Source: DATMER01 sp963741305
GTDB taxonomy: Bacteria > Acidobacteriota > Thermoanaerobaculia > Multivoradales > UBA5704
Length of the DNA stretch: 64,000 bases
Direction: 5' to 3'
Assembly: GCA_963741305.1 (NCBI GenBank)
Contig: CAVUHL010000003.1
Span: 2,294,001-2,358,000 of the forward strand
Shown piece after piece: positions 43,639-51,293 of this stretch. A program made the position numbers and the translations under genes. Numbering within the stretch: the stretch's first letter is position 1; every line of letters begins with the position of its first letter. The notes under the pieces were generated by a model. That model made no database searches. It worked only from the letters and a program-made list of their open reading frames with translations, and was not told where the DNA came from.

Positions 43639-45480
43639 ATGGTTGGACGATTCGCTCTCGTTCTCTCGCTCGCGGTCCTTGTAGGCTGCGCGGGCAAGCC
43701 TCAACCCCAGGTCAAAGTCCGGTACACCGAGATCCAGCCGGCGCCCACCCCAGCCCCGGAACCGCCGATTGCGGCAGTACCGGCGAAGAGCGAGGGCGAC
43801 CTGCCTACGCTCGGCGCGCCCCTCTCCACTCGTGAGGCCATGGACAAGGCGGTCTCCTGGGCGGTAGAAGGGATCACCTACTACCAGACCGGCAAGTGGG
43901 ACGAAGCCCGCAAGAGCTTCAACGACGCGCGCCTTATCCTGCTGGAGGCCGACCTGCCGGAGTTCTGGGAGAGGCAGGGGCTCGAGGCCATCCGCTCCGG
44001 GCTGCCCGAGAACCTCCGCCACTACGACCTCGAGGCCGTGTCCCGGGAGCTCGAACGGACCGACCGGCTCAATCCCGCGGAGCTTGCCGAGCGCGCCGCC
44101 ATCGAGACCGAGGTGCGCCGCATCCTCCGCCAGTTCGGCGACGTCTCCCCCGAGCAGGCCTACCTGAACGTCGTCGTCCACGAGACCCAGCAATACATTT
44201 CGTTCTACCGCGGCAAGTACCGCGAGTTCTTCGAGCGCTCCTTCCTGCGCAAGCACAAGTACTGGCCGACGATCCAGGAGGTGTTCGCCTCCCGCAAGCT
44301 CCCCGGCGAGCTGGGCTACATCGCCTTCGTGGAGAGCGGCTTCCAGCCCAAGGCGGTCAGCCACGCCAACGCCCATGGGCTCTGGCAGTTCATCCCCGAG
44401 ACCGGCCAGCGCTACGGCCTGATACAGAGAGACGACTTCTACGACGTGCGGAAGTCCACGGAGGCCGCGGCCGGCTACCTCGTCGACCTGCTGAACATCT
44501 TCGGCGCGCGCTCGTTCCTCCTCTCCACCGCGGCCTACAACGCAGGCGAGGGGAAGATCATGAACTGCCTGCGCAAGACCGACGGCTACGACAAGCGCAC
44601 CTTCTGGGACATCCGGAGCTGCCTCGCGGTCGAGACCCAGGAGTACGTGCCCAAGATCCTGGCCGCCGCGGTGATCAGCTCCGATCCCAAGCGCTTCGGT
44701 TTCTATCTCCCGAGCGCGGAGGAGATGCGGCAGCGCTACGACGTGGTCGTGGTGCCGCAGGTCATGACCATCGCCCGCATCGCGGAGCTCTCAGGCGTCG
44801 ACGTGGTCGACGTGAGGCTCGCCAACAACGACCTCGATCCCAACCTGTCCAACACCCCCGGCCGCAACTTCCCCATCTATCTCCCCGTCGGCAAAGGGGT
44901 CCAGTTCAGCACGGCCCTCGCGGCCCTGCCAGCGGACCAGCCGCAGGTGATGATTGCCTCCAGGACCGTGCCGGAGATTCAGATCCAGGAGCCCGAGCGC
45001 CGCCCGGCCGAAAAGCGGACGCACGTGGTCAAGCCCGGCGAGACCCTGAGCTCCATCGCCCGCACCTACGACGTAGAGGTCGGGACCCTGGCCAAGGCCA
45101 ACGACATCCGCAGCCCATACACGCTCAGCATCGGCCAGCACCTGATCCTCCCCGGTGACAAGAGCGCGACCCGGGTCGTCTATACGGTCAAATCGGGCAA
45201 TTCGCTCGAAGAAGTGGCCGAGATCTTCTCGGTGCGGGACGAGGACATCCTGAGCTGGAACAGCCTGCGGAGCCGCAAGATCAAGAGCGGGCAGAAGCTG
45301 ACCCTCTTCCCGCCGCGTGATTACGAGACCCGCACCTACAAGGTCCGCCGCGGGGACAGCCTCGCCGCGATCGCCCGCCGGTTCGGGGTGTCGATCGAGC
45401 ACCTCCTGACCGTCAACGGGCTGACCTCGAAGAAGATCCTCCGGCCGGGGCAGCGGCTGGTCCTGTACGTTCCCGCCTGA
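43639..45480 (+). CDS. Membrane-bound lytic murein transglycosylase, MltD-like, with three LysM repeats
   Basis: A 613-residue lipoprotein: the lipobox LVGC lies near residue 18 of the signal peptide. The SLT domain (about 210-370) has the catalytic Glu in YIAFVESGFQPKAVS, then GLWQFIPETGQRYG and STAAYNAGEGKI, typical of family 1 enzymes that cleave peptidoglycan to 1,6-anhydroMurNAc. Three LysM repeats (HVVKPGETLSSIARTY, YTVKSGNSLEEVAEIF and YKVRRGDSLAAIARRF) bind glycan. The N-terminal region 30-180 is a longer helical extension than in E. coli MltD. ATG 43639 has only a weak ribosome site. A terminator-like hairpin follows directly. Confidence 0.95.
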   Translation: MVGRFALVLSLAVLVGCAGKPQPQVKVRYTEIQPAPTPAPEPPIAAVPAKSEGDLPTLGAPLSTREAMDKAVSWAVEGITYYQTGKWDEARKSFNDARLILLEADLPEFWERQGLEAIRSGLPENLRHYDLEAVSRELERTDRLNPAELAERAAIETEVRRILRQFGDVSPEQAYLNVVVHETQQYISFYRGKYREFFERSFLRKHKYWPTIQEVFASRKLPGELGYIAFVESGFQPKAVSHANAHGLWQFIPETGQRYGLIQRDDFYDVRKSTEAAAGYLVDLLNIFGARSFLLSTAAYNAGEGKIMNCLRKTDGYDKRTFWDIRSCLAVETQEYVPKILAAAVISSDPKRFGFYLPSAEEMRQRYDVVVVPQVMTIARIAELSGVDVVDVRLANNDLDPNLSNTPGRNFPIYLPVGKGVQFSTALAALPADQPQVMIASRTVPEIQIQEPERRPAEKRTHVVKPGETLSSIARTYDVEVGTLAKANDIRSPYTLSIGQHLILPGDKSATRVVYTVKSGNSLEEVAEIFSVRDEDILSWNSLRSRKIKSGQKLTLFPPRDYETRTYKVRRGDSLAAIARRFGVSIEHLLTVNGLTSKKILRPGQRLVLYVPA

Positions 45481-45510
45481 CCCAGGCCGGCCCCCTGGGT
45501 CTTTTGCTTT
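45480..45510 (+). terminator. Intrinsic terminator after the lytic transglycosylase gene
   Basis: ACCCAGG (45480-45486) pairs with CCTGGGT (45494-45500) and is followed by CTTTTGCTTT. It begins at the last base of the stop codon and separates this gene from the RiPP operon. Confidence 0.75.
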
Positions 45511-45554
45511 CCTCAGCGTGACAACTTCCGGCGGCGATCTGCGTACTCACAACG

Positions 45555-45578
45555 GCGGCCCTCAATCTTGAGGGCCGC
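45555..45578 (+). promoter_or_regulatory. Perfect 11-bp hairpin in the RiPP precursor leader
   Basis: GCGGCCCTCAA, loop TC, then TTGAGGGCCGC form a perfect stem just before AAAGGAAA and the precursor ATG at 45598. There is no T-run after it, so it is more likely a 5' stabiliser or RNA-level control element than a terminator. Confidence 0.65.
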
Positions 45579-45597
45579 ACAGAGAAAGGAAACGTCA

Positions 45598-45774
45598 TGA
45601 AGATCTCTCTGAAGAAGCTGAAGAGCAAGATCGAAGGTGAAGCGCTGCCGACGAAGGAGCACCGCAGCTACGTCCTTCTCAACGAGGACGTGCTCCGCGG
45701 AGTTGCCGGCGGCGACGACAACCAGGGCGCCACCCCCACCTGTTGCCCCAACGCGGACGACTGCCAGGACTAGC
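45598..45774 (+). CDS. RiPP precursor peptide with GG-type leader (candidate graspetide)
   Basis: A 58-residue peptide. Residues 1-39 are a lysine-rich leader (MKISLKKLKSKIE at the start) ending LLNEDVLRGVAGG, a double-glycine processing site like those of bacteriocin and acidobacterial RiPP leaders. The core, residues 40-58, is DDNQGATPTCCPNADDCQD. It has Thr46 and Thr48 as possible hydroxyl donors, five Asp as acceptors, and three Cys. AAAGGAAA precedes ATG 45598. A hairpin lies upstream and a terminator-like hairpin downstream. An MvdC/MvdD-type ATP-grasp ligase is encoded 0.5 kb downstream. The leader lacks the PFFARFL motif of microviridins. The product's structure is inference. Confidence 0.82.
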
Positions 45775-45784
45775 AGCTACCGGC

Positions 45785-45837
45785 GGATCCCGTGCGGTGG
45801 CTATGAGTTGCCGATTCCTCGCATGGGATCCTGTTTT
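45785..45837 (+). terminator. Attenuator-like hairpin between precursor and maturation genes
   Basis: GGATCCCGTGCG (45785-45796) pairs with CGCATGGGATCC (45820-45831, one mismatch) and is followed by TGTTTT. A leaky terminator here would give more precursor mRNA than enzyme mRNA, a common arrangement in RiPP operons. Confidence 0.6.
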
Positions 45838-45873
45838 CGACAACCCCCCGGAGATTTCAGAGGATCCTGATTC

Positions 45874-46269
45874 ATGACCGCAGATTCGGATGTCGAGGAG
45901 CTCTTTTCCGTCGAAGGAATCATGGTCGCCGGCCACCCGGGGCAGGTCCGGCTCCTGATCGATCAGGCAGCCCTCGACTTCGATGAAAGCGATGTCGTTT
46001 CAGCCAGCGAGCTGCCCTCTCCCCCCAGCCTGCAAGAGAGCCTCGCCCAACCGGTCCGGCTCGAGCTGCGCCGCGGAGCACGGCTGCTGGGGGCAGGAGC
46101 CGCCGAGGTCTACGACGACGTCATCTGGGAGCGCGGGCAACTGTTCGCAATGTGCACGCGGCGGGAAGAGCCGTCCTGGCAGATCAGCGATGGCTACAAG
46201 CAGATCGAGCGGAAATTCCTTGCCGGCTACGGAATCGCCGTCGCCGGGGAGACGGAGCCGGTGCCGTGA
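45874..46269 (+). CDS. RiPP-operon protein of unknown function
   Basis: A 131-residue acidic protein without signal peptide or membrane segment. Segments include FSVEGIMVAGHPGQVRLLID, PVRLELRRGARLLGAGAAEV and WQISDGYKQIERKFLAGYGI. I recognise no family. It sits between the precursor and the ATP-grasp ligase and overlaps the ligase start (GTGA). AGAGGAT precedes ATG 45874. Position suggests a leader-binding partner, scaffold or immunity protein, but nothing in the sequence proves it. Confidence 0.75.
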   Translation: MTADSDVEELFSVEGIMVAGHPGQVRLLIDQAALDFDESDVVSASELPSPPSLQESLAQPVRLELRRGARLLGAGAAEVYDDVIWERGQLFAMCTRREEPSWQISDGYKQIERKFLAGYGIAVAGETEPVP

Positions 46270-47198
46270 TCGCCGTCGTCGCCACCGCCAACGACGTGCA
46301 CTACAAGTGCGTTTCCGAGGCGCTGCGCCGCATGGGCAGGGAGTCGTTCCTGGTCGAGATCCCCAAGCTCGGCAACGAGGCCCGGTTCACCATGGCGACG
46401 GGCAGCGAGCGCTATGGGAATTGGAGCGCGCCGGGGCACGGCCCGATCGACCTGGAACGGGTGAGCTGCATCTGGTACCGCCGGATCTATCCCCCCGTCC
46501 TGATGCCGGCGCCATCCTCCAAGACCGATACGGATTGGGCTCTCCGCGAGTGGCGGGAGGCCACGACCGGAGCGTTCGCTGCCTCCGGAGCACGCTTTGT
46601 CAGCGACCCCTGGAGCCAGGAGCTGGCGGGGATGAAGCCCTACCAGCTAAGGGTCGCCCAGGATGCCGGACTGCGCGTTCCGGATACCATCATGACCAAT
46701 GACGCCGATGCGGCGCGGGCCTTCATCGACCGGCATGAGGGCCGCGTTGTCCATAAGGTCGTGAAAACGCCGCGGGACCGCTTCGTCGGCACCAAGAGAT
46801 GGCACACCGGCGACGAGGCGGCGCTGAAGTGGCTCCATCTGACGCCCACCTTTTTTCAGGAGCAGATCGAAGCGCCCTACGAGCTCAGGATCACGATCGT
46901 CGGGCGGAGGATCTTCGCCGCGGAGTTCGAGGTCGAAGCCGGCATAACCGATGCGCGGAGCCTGCTCGACGTGCCTTTCGAGCAACATCGATTGCCGCCG
47001 GAGACCGAGGCTCTCCTCCTGAGGCTGATGGACGAGCTCGGCCTGCAGTATGGAACCATCGACATGAAGCGTTTCGCCAACGGCGAGTACGTCTTCCTGG
47101 AAATCAACCCGCAAGGTCAGTTCCTGTACGTGGAAATCAAGACAGGAATGCCTATCACCCAAGCGATGGCGGAGCTCTTGGCTCATGATCCCAAATAA
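46266..47198 (+). CDS. ATP-grasp RiPP ligase, MvdC/MvdD-like (graspetide synthetase)
   Basis: A 310-residue enzyme of the size of MvdC, MvdD and related graspetide synthetases, which use ATP to activate Asp/Glu side chains and join them to Thr/Ser (ester) or Lys (amide) in a precursor. Visible hallmarks: WYRR (70-73), the KPYQLRVAQDAGLRVPDT segment (124-141), FFQEQI (196-201), YELRITIVG (205-213) and the ATP/metal site VFLEINPQGQF (276-286, with E279 and N281). The GTG start at 46266 overlaps the preceding stop (GTGA). Its own end is overlapped by the next gene. Family assignment is firm; the exact linkage made is unknown. Confidence 0.9.
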   Translation: MIAVVATANDVHYKCVSEALRRMGRESFLVEIPKLGNEARFTMATGSERYGNWSAPGHGPIDLERVSCIWYRRIYPPVLMPAPSSKTDTDWALREWREATTGAFAASGARFVSDPWSQELAGMKPYQLRVAQDAGLRVPDTIMTNDADAARAFIDRHEGRVVHKVVKTPRDRFVGTKRWHTGDEAALKWLHLTPTFFQEQIEAPYELRITIVGRRIFAAEFEVEAGITDARSLLDVPFEQHRLPPETEALLLRLMDELGLQYGTIDMKRFANGEYVFLEINPQGQFLYVEIKTGMPITQAMAELLAHDPK

Positions 47199-48069
47199 AG
47201 GTTTGTTGGCAGCAGCGGTCATCGCCTGCGGCATGCTGCCGGGTTGCCGGTCGGCACAGCCCTCCCTGCCCCCCTCCTTGCCTCAGGTGTCGTGCGGCGG
47301 CGAGATCGCGGGGGAGGAGCAGTTGACTGCGCCCCTGGTGCTGGTGGGAGAGATCCACGGGACCAGTGAGATCCCCGCCACATTCGGGAATCTGGTCTGT
47401 CAGGCAGCAGCCGAACGGCCCGGTGAGACGGTCCTCGTCGGCCTGGAAGTCCTGGCGAGCACCCAGCCCGCGATCGATGCCTTCCTCGCGAGCGACGGTG
47501 GTGCTCCCGCGGCCCAGGCGCTGCTCGCGCAGGAGTTCTGGCAGCGCGAGTATCAGGACGGGCGAAGCAGCAAGGCCATGTTCTCACTGCTCGAAGAGGT
47601 CCGCCGCCTGCGGAAGGCGGGGCTGAAGATCGTGGTGCGGGCCCTCGATCCGGAGCGTTACGACTCGCCGAGCGGCCGGGACGCCGCGATGGCCGCTTCG
47701 CTGGTCGATGCCATCGAGGCCCTCCGCCCGGCGCAGACCCTGGTACTGGTCGGCAACGTGCACTCGCGGACCTTGAATGGATACCCGTGGGACGCGAAAG
47801 CCGCCTACGTCCCTCTCGGAGCGCTCCTGCGGGCCCGGTACGGAGACCTGATCACCCTCGACACCTCGAATTCGGGTGGCTCAGCCTGGATCTGCACCTC
47901 TGCCGAAGCCAAGGATTGCGGCGCCAAAGACCAGCGCGCCCGCGAAATGACCGGTACGGTTCCCCGCATCGTCATGGACCCGGAAGCCGCCCCCCGGACC
48001 GGGCACAGCGGCGCTCTCTTCATCGGCCCGGTGACCGCGTCGCCGCCAGCGCGCCTCGAAAGGCCCTGA
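47185..48069 (+). CDS. Lipoprotein of the TIKI/TraB-ChaN-EreA-like superfamily
   Basis: A 294-residue putative lipoprotein: the signal ends MLPGC near residue 21. The core has LVGEIHGTSEIPATF at about residue 52 and LVLVGNVHSRTLNG at about 190, the two histidine-bearing strands seen in the TIKI/ChaN/EreA superfamily of metal-dependent hydrolases and haem-binding proteins. A conserved-looking GLEVLASTQPAIDAFL lies between. GGAG precedes ATG 47185, and the gene overlaps the ligase end by 14 bp, so it belongs to the RiPP operon. It could process the peptide, confer immunity or be unrelated (inference). Confidence 0.75.
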   Translation: MIPNKGLLAAAVIACGMLPGCRSAQPSLPPSLPQVSCGGEIAGEEQLTAPLVLVGEIHGTSEIPATFGNLVCQAAAERPGETVLVGLEVLASTQPAIDAFLASDGGAPAAQALLAQEFWQREYQDGRSSKAMFSLLEEVRRLRKAGLKIVVRALDPERYDSPSGRDAAMAASLVDAIEALRPAQTLVLVGNVHSRTLNGYPWDAKAAYVPLGALLRARYGDLITLDTSNSGGSAWICTSAEAKDCGAKDQRAREMTGTVPRIVMDPEAAPRTGHSGALFIGPVTASPPARLERP

Positions 48070-48077
48070 CAAACGCC

Positions 48078-48485
48078 ATGGTGAGGAAGCTGTCCATCCA
48101 CATCCCTGGCCAGGGGCTCCACGAGGTCACACGGGAGGTGGCGGAGACGGTGCGCGAGAGCGGCGTGCGCGAAGGGCTCTGCACCCTCTTCCTCCAGCAC
48201 ACCTCGGCGAGCCTGACCATCCAGGAGAACGCCGATCCCTCAGCGCGGCGCGACCTCGAGAACTGGCTGAACCGGCTCGTGCCCGAGCGCGATCCCCTCT
48301 ATACCCACACCCAGGAGGGGCCGGACGACATGCCCTCCCACATCAAGGCCGCGCTCACGGCGGTGTCGCTCTCGGTGCCCATCACCGACGGCGAGCTCGG
48401 CCTGGGCACCTGGCAGGGGATCTATGTCTGGGAGCACCGGAAGCGGTCGGGGGCCCGGCAGCTTCTGGTGCATATTGGGGAGTAG
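48078..48485 (+). CDS. YjbQ/UPF0047 family protein
   Basis: A 135-residue single-domain protein. Diagnostic segments are SIHIPGQGLHEVTREV, LFLQHTSASLTIQENADPSA, YTHTQEGPDDMPSHIKAALT and LGLGTWQGIYVWEHR, containing the conserved histidines and acidic residues of the family. Members can substitute weakly for thiamine phosphate synthase, but the true role is unsettled. ATG 48078 lies eight bases after the preceding stop with no clear ribosome site, so it may be translated by coupling to the RiPP operon, or simply adjacent. Confidence 0.92.
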   Translation: MVRKLSIHIPGQGLHEVTREVAETVRESGVREGLCTLFLQHTSASLTIQENADPSARRDLENWLNRLVPERDPLYTHTQEGPDDMPSHIKAALTAVSLSVPITDGELGLGTWQGIYVWEHRKRSGARQLLVHIGE

Positions 48486-48620
48486 ACCTCACCCCCTGTC
48501 CCCCTCTCCCGCGAGGGAGAGGGGGAACGTTGATGAACCTACCGTGCCTTGCGGTTGGGTAAGGCCGCCCCAGATACGTCCCCCCTCTCCCTCGCGGGAG
48601 AGGGGGATAGGGGGTGAGGT
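48486..48620. repeat. CCCTCACCCC-family long inverted repeat, copy 2
   Basis: The left arm ACCTCACCCCCTGTCCCCCT with CTCCCGCGAGGGAGAGGGGG begins one base after the yjbQ stop. The right arm, ending GGGGTGAGGT at 48620, stops four bases before the next convergent gene. The arms are near-perfect over 40 bp. Confidence 0.9.
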
Positions 48621-48623
48621 TTC

Positions 48624-50996
48624 TTACGGGTAATACCCGCTGATCGTCCGCGCCTCCATGCCCTTCTGCGCGACCTCCACCCTCACGGCGCGGAAGCCGT
48701 CTTTCGGGCTGTTGTTCGACGACTGGTACGAAATCCGGTACTGCGACCGCAGCTCGCGCTCGATCTGCTGATAGACGCCTTCCAGCTCGGCCGTGCTCTC
48801 CACGAAATAGCTCCGCCCTCCCGTCTCGGCGGCCATGCGCTGGAGCTTGTCTCCCGCCTCACCCTTGGCGCCGTCAGGCAAGCCCAGACCGACTGTGTAA
48901 ACGGCGATCCCCGCCCGCCGCGCGCACTCCAGCGACTGCTCGAAGGTGAGGCGGCTCGAGCGGTCCATGCCGTCGGAGAGCAGCAGCACCGCCCTCTGCC
49001 CCTTCACTCCGCTCAGGTACTGAAGCCCGTAGGCCAGGCTGTCGTAGAGCGAGGTCTGATCCTCCGCGAGCAGGCCGGTAAGCCCCTCGCGCAGCTCTTC
49101 CATGTCGTTGGTGAGGCGCACGGCCACGCTCGGCGTCCGGTTGAAGGTGATCACGGCCGCCTGGTCCACGGGCCGAAGGGTCCTCTGCAGGAATTGGAGC
49201 GCGGCCTCGCGGGTCTGCTCCAGGCGGTCGCGCATCGAAAGGGAGTTGTCGATCAGGGTCACCACGCGGATGGGCGTCTCCCCCACCGGCTCCACGATCC
49301 GGACAGTCTGCGGCACGCCGTCCTCCAGCACGCTGAAGATACCGGGATCGATCGCCTGCACCGGCCGGCCGGAGCCGTCGAGCACGGTGGTGAAGAGCTC
49401 GACCAGGCGCACGGCCATCGCATCGGGCGCCGTCGCGGTGTTGAGCAGCACCAGGTCTTCCGCGGCGCGGCCGTCCGGGAGATAGGCGACCGCCCGCACG
49501 TAGCCCACTTCCTTGCCCTTGGGGAGGAGGATCGGCTGTGTGTAGGGCGGCTGGTAAAGCGTGGCGACCCGGTCTTCGTTGAACCAGACCTCCACGCGCT
49601 CGACCCGCTCCCCCTCCGGCGGCTCCACCTGGACCCGCGCGCGCAGGCTGGTGCGGTAGGGCCGGCCGGGCTGCGGATCGAGCAGGCGCACGGCGAAGCG
49701 CTGCGCGCCGGAGTTGAGGATCAGCTCGTCCCGCGCCAGCACCTCGCCGCTCGCGCCGAGCCCCTCGACCGACAGCTTCTGGAGCCGCGGCACGTCGCCG
49801 AGGTCGAGCGTCACCGCGTAGGGCGGACGCGTGCGGGTGTAGACCTTCCGGCCGTCGAGCAGAAAAGCGACCTGGGAGACCTGGCCCTCGACCCGGGCCT
49901 CGAAGCGCGTGCTGCCGGCGACCAGCTTGCCGGCCGGGCGCAGCAGGCGGACGCCGGGCCGGCTTGCCATGAGCGCCGCATCCGCCTCTTCGTAAAGTTT
50001 GCCGAGCGCGGCCGTCATGGATGGGTCGAACGCCGGCACGGAAAGCTCGCGCTCGCCCAGGAAGAAGCGCTTGGTGATGAGGTCCACGAGCTTGATCCGC
50101 AGCTTGTAGAAGCCCGGCCGCAGGTAACGCTCGAAGACCAGGGGGATGAACGGCTGGGTCGAGATCCGGGGATCGACCTTGAACGTGTAGCGGAAGTCTT
50201 CGAGCACCCCCCGGTCCTGCAGCACCTGGCCTGTGACGAGCAGCTCGCGGCTCGGCGGGGACAGCGACTCCGCGGGGAGGGTCATCATCACGCGGACGAC
50301 GCTGTTTTCCTCGAAGCGCGCCGGGTATTCCACCGCGAGGTCGGCGGGCAGGGCGTCCTCCCTGGGAGGCGCCTCGACAGGAATGGCCGTGAGCCGGGTG
50401 TACCAATCCCTGGGGTTCGGGCGCGGACGGGCAAGGGTGCGCTCCACCAGGGCGCGGTACTGCTCGTCGCCGAGGGAAAAGATCCACCGCGATTCCCGCA
50501 GGAGATCCTTGGAGCAGCCCTCCATCGAGGGAGGATGCAGCTTGGGCGCGTCCGGAGACGGCTGCCAGAGCTTGGCAGTGCTACCCATTGTAAAGACGAG
50601 CACTGACCTGTGTTTCACCTGGAAGGTGGGCTCGTAGACCCAGAATTCGTAGGTCGGAGCGCCGGGGCAGCTCGCCTCGAAGGAGGTGTCGGGCTCGCCG
50701 CGCAGGAGCAGGGCGCGGGCGCGGTCGTCGCCGGGCTGCCAACGCCGCGCTACGGCCAGCCGGGCGGTCCAGGCCTCCTGCAACTCGTTGCGCTCGGTCT
50801 GGGGGAACGGGTCGCGCACCTCCCAGAAGCGGCGGATGAAGTCCTGCCTCTCCGCCTCGCCCGGGAGCTGGATGTACGCCTCGCGCTCGGCGCTGCCGAT
50901 GAGCAGGGCGACTTCATCCAGCCAGGCGTCTTCAGCGACGAGGGGAGCACAGAGGAAGAGAGAGAGGAGGAACCAAGGCAGGAACCGGTAAGACAT
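48624..50996 (-). CDS. Secreted GWxTD and VWFA-related domain protein
   Basis: A 790-residue exported protein (signal MSYRFLPWFLLSLFLCAPLV). The N-terminal third is a GWxTD-like domain (YIQLPGEAERQDFIRRFWEV, then RALLLRGEPDTSF and YEFWVYE). The middle is a set of beta-sandwich segments. The C-terminal 280 residues are a VWFA-related domain of the acidobacterial type: a metal-ion site DNSLSMR (DxSxS) in VVTLIDNSLSM, then AAVITFNRTP, TSLYDSLAYGLQYL and VLLLSDGMDRSS, ending in YRISY. ATG 50996 has GGAGGT six bases upstream. The family is abundant in Acidobacteriota; function unknown, probably envelope-associated. Confidence 0.92.
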   Translation of the reverse strand: MSYRFLPWFLLSLFLCAPLVAEDAWLDEVALLIGSAEREAYIQLPGEAERQDFIRRFWEVRDPFPQTERNELQEAWTARLAVARRWQPGDDRARALLLRGEPDTSFEASCPGAPTYEFWVYEPTFQVKHRSVLVFTMGSTAKLWQPSPDAPKLHPPSMEGCSKDLLRESRWIFSLGDEQYRALVERTLARPRPNPRDWYTRLTAIPVEAPPREDALPADLAVEYPARFEENSVVRVMMTLPAESLSPPSRELLVTGQVLQDRGVLEDFRYTFKVDPRISTQPFIPLVFERYLRPGFYKLRIKLVDLITKRFFLGERELSVPAFDPSMTAALGKLYEEADAALMASRPGVRLLRPAGKLVAGSTRFEARVEGQVSQVAFLLDGRKVYTRTRPPYAVTLDLGDVPRLQKLSVEGLGASGEVLARDELILNSGAQRFAVRLLDPQPGRPYRTSLRARVQVEPPEGERVERVEVWFNEDRVATLYQPPYTQPILLPKGKEVGYVRAVAYLPDGRAAEDLVLLNTATAPDAMAVRLVELFTTVLDGSGRPVQAIDPGIFSVLEDGVPQTVRIVEPVGETPIRVVTLIDNSLSMRDRLEQTREAALQFLQRTLRPVDQAAVITFNRTPSVAVRLTNDMEELREGLTGLLAEDQTSLYDSLAYGLQYLSGVKGQRAVLLLSDGMDRSSRLTFEQSLECARRAGIAVYTVGLGLPDGAKGEAGDKLQRMAAETGGRSYFVESTAELEGVYQQIERELRSQYRISYQSSNNSPKDGFRAVRVEVAQKGMEARTISGYYP

Positions 50997-51088
50997 CGCC
51001 GACCTCCGCTGTGGCGGTGCCGAGCGCTCCGATATAGGTTCCCCCGACCCGCCCGCGTATTTGCGCGGCAGCAAGAGGCGTGCCGGAA

Positions 51089-51293
51089 AGCCCTCACCCC
51101 CGGCCCCTCTCCCAGCCGCACGCCCGGACCCCCGGGAGAGGGGAGGCCTCGAGATCCAGCCTCATCTCCACCTGCAGCTTGTCCTGTTTCGTTTTTCCGG
51201 GCGAGCCACGTACGGCGATGACGGTGGATCTCGCGCGCCCCCCTCTCCCGGGGGTCCGGGCGTGCGGCTGGGAGAGGGGCTGGGGGTGAGGGC
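51089..51293. repeat. CCCTCACCCC-family long inverted repeat, copy 3
   Basis: The left arm AGCCCTCACCCCCGGCCCCT with CTCCCAGCCGCACGCCCGGA and CCCCCGGGAGAGG pairs with its complement ending GGGGGTGAGGGCT at 51293. About 95 bp of unrelated DNA separates the arms. It abuts the dipeptidase stop codon (51294-51296). It is the longest of the three copies and occupies most of the gap between two same-strand genes. Confidence 0.9.
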
